Source: Terriglobia bacterium (GTDB lineage: Bacteria; Acidobacteriota; Terriglobia; Bryobacterales; Bryobacteraceae). Taken from it: DNA of 64,000 nucleotides. Positions 61,604-64,000 of the stretch are shown one piece after another (the stretch's first letter is position 1; each line of letters begins with the position of its first letter). The notes below the pieces were generated by a model, which saw only the letters and a list, made by a program, of their open reading frames with translations, made no database searches and was not told where the DNA came from. The stretch is from contig JAIQFI010000003.1 of the NCBI GenBank assembly GCA_020073345.1, positions 62,001 through 126,000 on the forward strand, read 5' to 3'. The translations under genes and the position numbers were made by a program.

Positions 61604-62515
61604 CTACGCTTTTGCCACGATCTGCGACGGATCCGCGCCCACGCGTCCGGTCATATCCTTAGCAGTCGCGTGAGCGAGCTTGAAGTCGAATTTGATGCTG
61701 GGCAGAGTCGGGATCGGCGAATTGGGATCCTTCTCGTTGACCCTGGTGACCAGCGATTCGGTAACGCCAAACACCGTATCGGAATCGACGTGCGGATCGC
61801 CCGCCAGGTACAGCGCCGTCACCACTTCGCGATAACCAGGCGCGCCGACGATGAAGTGAATGTGCGCGGGCCGGTACCCGTGGCGCTTTTGCGCGCGAAT
61901 CATGTCTCCCACGGGGCCATCCATCGGGATCATATACCCAAGCGGAGCAACCGTGCGCAGGTAGTAACGACCGTCGTTGTCGGTATGGAAATGACCGCGC
62001 AGGTCCATCTCCGAAGGATCGTGCTTCTGCAGATCGTAGTTGCCGGTTTCATCCGGCTGCCAAACCTCGACCGAAGCATTCGGAACGCCCTTCCCCGTCC
62101 CATCCGTGACGCGCCCGTAGAGGACGACTTCCAACCCTTTGCTGGGCTTGGTCACGATGGTATCGCCCAGCTTCATCGGGGGAGAATCCTGGCGGTAGAA
62201 CGGCCCCACCAGACTGCTCTTGGTCCCGGCTTCGGTGGCGCGCTTGTCGTGGAGGGAGTTGATCAGCGAACTCATTCCCAGCGTGTCGGAAAGCAAAATG
62301 AATTCCTGACGGAACGCCGTGCACTTCTGGCCCACCGCGGTGAGGAACTTGATCCCCTCCAGCCATTCTTCCGGAGTGAGATCCGCCTCGCGCGCCCAAG
62401 CGTGCAGGTGCTTCACCAGCGGCTCCATGATCTGCTTCAGCCGGGGGTTGGGCGTACCCGCCATCTGCTCAATGGCGGCGTCGGTAATGGTGTTCTCATC
62501 AATCGCGCGTAGCAT
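61604..62515 (-). CDS. intradiol ring-cleavage dioxygenase (catechol/hydroxyquinol type)
   Basis: 303 aa. The N-terminal helical domain (LTPEEWLEGIKFLTAVGQKC) matches catechol 1,2-dioxygenases, followed by SLVGPFYRQD and a beta-sandwich with VEVWQPDETGNYD, DGRYYLRTVAPLGYMIP and RPAHIHFIV. The non-haem Fe(III) ligands are probably Y160, Y194, H218 and H220. These enzymes open catechol or hydroxyquinol rings; the hydroxyquinol-like length and N-terminus fit best. It is followed downstream by no pathway gene; the upstream membrane protein is separated by 27 bases and may transport the substrate. Confidence 0.9.
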   Translation of the reverse strand: MLRAIDENTITDAAIEQMAGTPNPRLKQIMEPLVKHLHAWAREADLTPEEWLEGIKFLTAVGQKCTAFRQEFILLSDTLGMSSLINSLHDKRATEAGTKSSLVGPFYRQDSPPMKLGDTIVTKPSKGLEVVLYGRVTDGTGKGVPNASVEVWQPDETGNYDLQKHDPSEMDLRGHFHTDNDGRYYLRTVAPLGYMIPMDGPVGDMIRAQKRHGYRPAHIHFIVGAPGYREVVTALYLAGDPHVDSDTVFGVTESLVTRVNEKDPNSPIPTLPSIKFDFKLAHATAKDMTGRVGADPSQIVAKA

Positions 62516-62542
62516 AAATTTGTTTATCCTTCTCCAACTAGT

Positions 62543-63592
62543 CTATTCCGGTTTCGCCTTCGCCAGTGGCCACATCTTGAAGAATTCCGCGAAGAAAATC
62601 AGGAACGGGAAGGTGACGCCGAGCAGCGCCGTTGCCAGCCAGATCTCGAAATCGTTCGTCGGCGGTCCCGGCTTCAGGACCCCGGTGACCACCGGCGCCA
62701 CCGCGCCATACATCTTCGCGAGCAAAACTCCGATCACCGCTGCTGCGATGCAGTTCAGCACCCCCTTCAAGGGCTGGCTGAACTTGGCGAACAACGAATT
62801 GTGCAGCATATTCAGCAGCACGATGGTTCCAAAGATGAACGGGATCGGCCCGGAGATCAGGAACCCCATCGGATCCATGCCCATCGTCGTCACGCCGATG
62901 TAGTACGCCAGCGCGCCCAGCACCAGCGCCAGCAGCGTCCACACACTGCCGAGTACAGGTTGTTTCATCACGGCCGGCGACGATGTGAACGGCCACAAAT
63001 CGAAATGCAGCAGCACAAACAGGAACGTGAGCGCAGTTACGTAGAACACCTGCGCATTGACGCCGTTGAACATCCCGTGCGGGTCGATACTGGCCTTATA
63101 CCAAGGAGCGCCCGCCATGAAGCTGAAATCGAAAAACAAGCGGAATAGCAGGTAGTTAATGATGTAGACCGCCGCCAGCATCACCAAGCCGGCTCCCACC
63201 GGACTCTTGATCAGGCTGGTGAACGGCCACCCTCCGAACATGATCGCGAGCCAGAATGTTACCACCACCGAAACGATGCCGAACAAGACCAAAATCGGAA
63301 TAGGCGGAGCAATGCCGCCGCCCACGACCGCGTGGCAGATTCCACCCACGATCACACCTATAACGATATTCACCAGCACCAGCAGAATCCCCTTCAAAGG
63401 CTGGGGCTGAGAGCTGACGAAGCCCGGATTGGCGCCCCACGTTACGCCGATGACGATTTCCATCGGAATTATGGACGCCATGACGAAGATAACCCAACTG
63501 CCGAACGTCGGGAAATCGAACAGGGAAATGACGCCCAGGGAAACCGCCATGATCAGGACGGTCGACACAATTCCAAGCGCGGGCTGCTTCAT
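62543..63592 (-). CDS. internally duplicated integral membrane protein of unknown function
   Basis: 349 aa from the ATG at 63592, with an AGGAGG ribosome site. About ten hydrophobic helices. The two halves are similar: MKQPALGIVSTVLI near residue 1 recurs as MKQPVLGSVWTLLA near residue 209, and QPLKGILLVLVNIVIGVIVG near 62 recurs as QPLKGVLNCIAAAVIGVLLA later, each followed by a Pro-rich segment and a W-rich helix. This is a fused tandem repeat, so the pair of halves may fold as inverted or parallel repeats like a transporter. It is directly upstream of the dioxygenase (27-base gap), which suggests uptake of aromatic compounds, an inference only. Confidence 0.75.
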   Translation of the reverse strand: MKQPALGIVSTVLIMAVSLGVISLFDFPTFGSWVIFVMASIIPMEIVIGVTWGANPGFVSSQPQPLKGILLVLVNIVIGVIVGGICHAVVGGGIAPPIPILVLFGIVSVVVTFWLAIMFGGWPFTSLIKSPVGAGLVMLAAVYIINYLLFRLFFDFSFMAGAPWYKASIDPHGMFNGVNAQVFYVTALTFLFVLLHFDLWPFTSSPAVMKQPVLGSVWTLLALVLGALAYYIGVTTMGMDPMGFLISGPIPFIFGTIVLLNMLHNSLFAKFSQPLKGVLNCIAAAVIGVLLAKMYGAVAPVVTGVLKPGPPTNDFEIWLATALLGVTFPFLIFFAEFFKMWPLAKAKPE

Positions 63593-63652
63593 GCATCCTC
63601 CTACGTGGGAAGTCCGGAGTCGAGATAATATACCACAGAGCGGAACGCGGAC

Positions 63653-64000
63653 ATGAATCCCGAGCGTTGGCAGCAGGTCGAGGCGGTATATCACGCCGCG
63701 CGGCATCGAACCCCAAAGGAACGGGGTGCGTTTCTGGACGGTGCATGCCGTGACGACTCGGATCTGCGCCGGAGAGTCGAGTCGCTGCTGGCCGGAGAAG
63801 CCGCTGGCAATGGCTCCCCCGACAGCGCTACCTTCACCGTGGCGGCGGCAGGTTCCCGAGATCCCGGCGGGCTCACGGGCGGCTCCTGGCTGGGTCCATA
63901 CCAGATCGAAACGCCTCTGGGGGCCGGAGGGATGGGGCAGGTGTACCGGGCACGCGATACGCGCCTGTCCCGGTCCGTTGCCGTCAAGGTGCTGTCGGCC
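63653..64000 (+). CDS. Ser/Thr protein kinase, truncated by the window edge
   Basis: The first 116 codons from the ATG at 63653. The N-terminus ([39 protein letters not shown]) is the acidobacterial pre-kinase helix region, followed by [20 protein letters not shown] (Gly loop) and VAVKVLSA, with the catalytic Lys. The rest of the kinase and any sensor domain lies outside the window. It is divergent from the membrane protein at 63592 across 60 bases. Relatives carry TolB/TPR or NHL sensor domains. Confidence 0.9.
   Translation, partial: MNPERWQQVEAVYHAARHRTPKERGAFLDGACRDDSDLRRRVESLLAGEAAGNGSPDSATFTVAAAGSRDPGGLTGGSWLGPYQIETPLGAGGMGQVYRARDTRLSRSVAVKVLSA

Overview
This GC-rich 64 kb window looks like chromosomal DNA of an Acidobacteriota bacterium of the Solibacter/Bryobacter type. 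The reasons are a MacB-like permease of the acidobacterial orphan type, a large Oar-like TonB-dependent receptor with an N-terminal carboxypeptidase-regulatory domain, Ser/Thr kinases fused to TolB/TPR regions, several PQQ dehydrogenases, DUF6152, DUF1549/DUF1553 and DUF1501 proteins, and many secreted NHL beta-propellers. This assignment is inferred from gene content. I saw no rRNA or tRNA genes, CRISPR arrays, insertion sequences or prophage.

Layout: 1-7.7 kb (minus strand) holds a PQQ alcohol dehydrogenase cut by the window edge, a secreted protein of a paralogous family with a GHWEG motif, a Ser/Thr kinase, an NHL propeller and a second PQQ dehydrogenase. 7.7-10.6 kb carries a phosphoserine aminotransferase and an ABC-F ATPase. 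10.6-13 kb has a frameshifted secreted esterase divergent from a protein made of two complete TetR repressors in tandem. 13-17.5 kb is a tight five-gene minus-strand operon (NHL, two GHWEG paralogs, DUF6152, DUF3089), divergent from another NHL gene and a small membrane protein. 19.4-26.4 kb has the orphan permease, a PilZ protein flanked by a 48 bp direct repeat, and the TonB receptor. 26.4-33 kb has a metallo-beta-lactamase-fold hydrolase divergent from a respiratory oxidation operon (haem plus PHM-like copper protein, secreted protein, PQQ dehydrogenase, cytochrome c), then a hydrolase. 33-44 kb is mixed housekeeping and ORFan genes: an RRM protein with a strong terminator, a DEAD-box helicase, an XRE regulator with a perfect dyad operator, a run of small unknown proteins including a 56-aa zinc ribbon, and an MFS exporter. 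44-57.5 kb carries NfeD/stomatin, a LamG protein, a MASE1-CHASE histidine kinase, and a DUF1549/DUF1553-DUF1501-cytochrome/HhH operon. 58-61 kb is a compact overlapping operon encoding an archaeal-type thymidylate-synthase-like protein with a DUF4346/MtrA-like N-terminus, a HAD phosphatase and a ParB-like protein. 61.6-63.6 kb has an intradiol ring-cleavage dioxygenase with an internally duplicated membrane protein. The window ends inside another Ser/Thr kinase.

How the genes work together: most secreted enzymes (PQQ dehydrogenases, cytochromes, NHL propellers, GHWEG family, DUF6152, esterases, ring-cleavage dioxygenase) suggest periplasmic oxidation of esters, alcohols or aromatics feeding electrons to c-type cytochromes. 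Three divergent promoters of these genes share a similar imperfect dyad at the core promoter, which may be the operator of the tandem TetR protein. The strongest candidate for an undescribed system is the 58-61 kb thymidylate-synthase-like/HAD/ParB-like operon, whose by-eye alignment lacks the conserved deoxyribose-binding residues of true thymidylate synthases.
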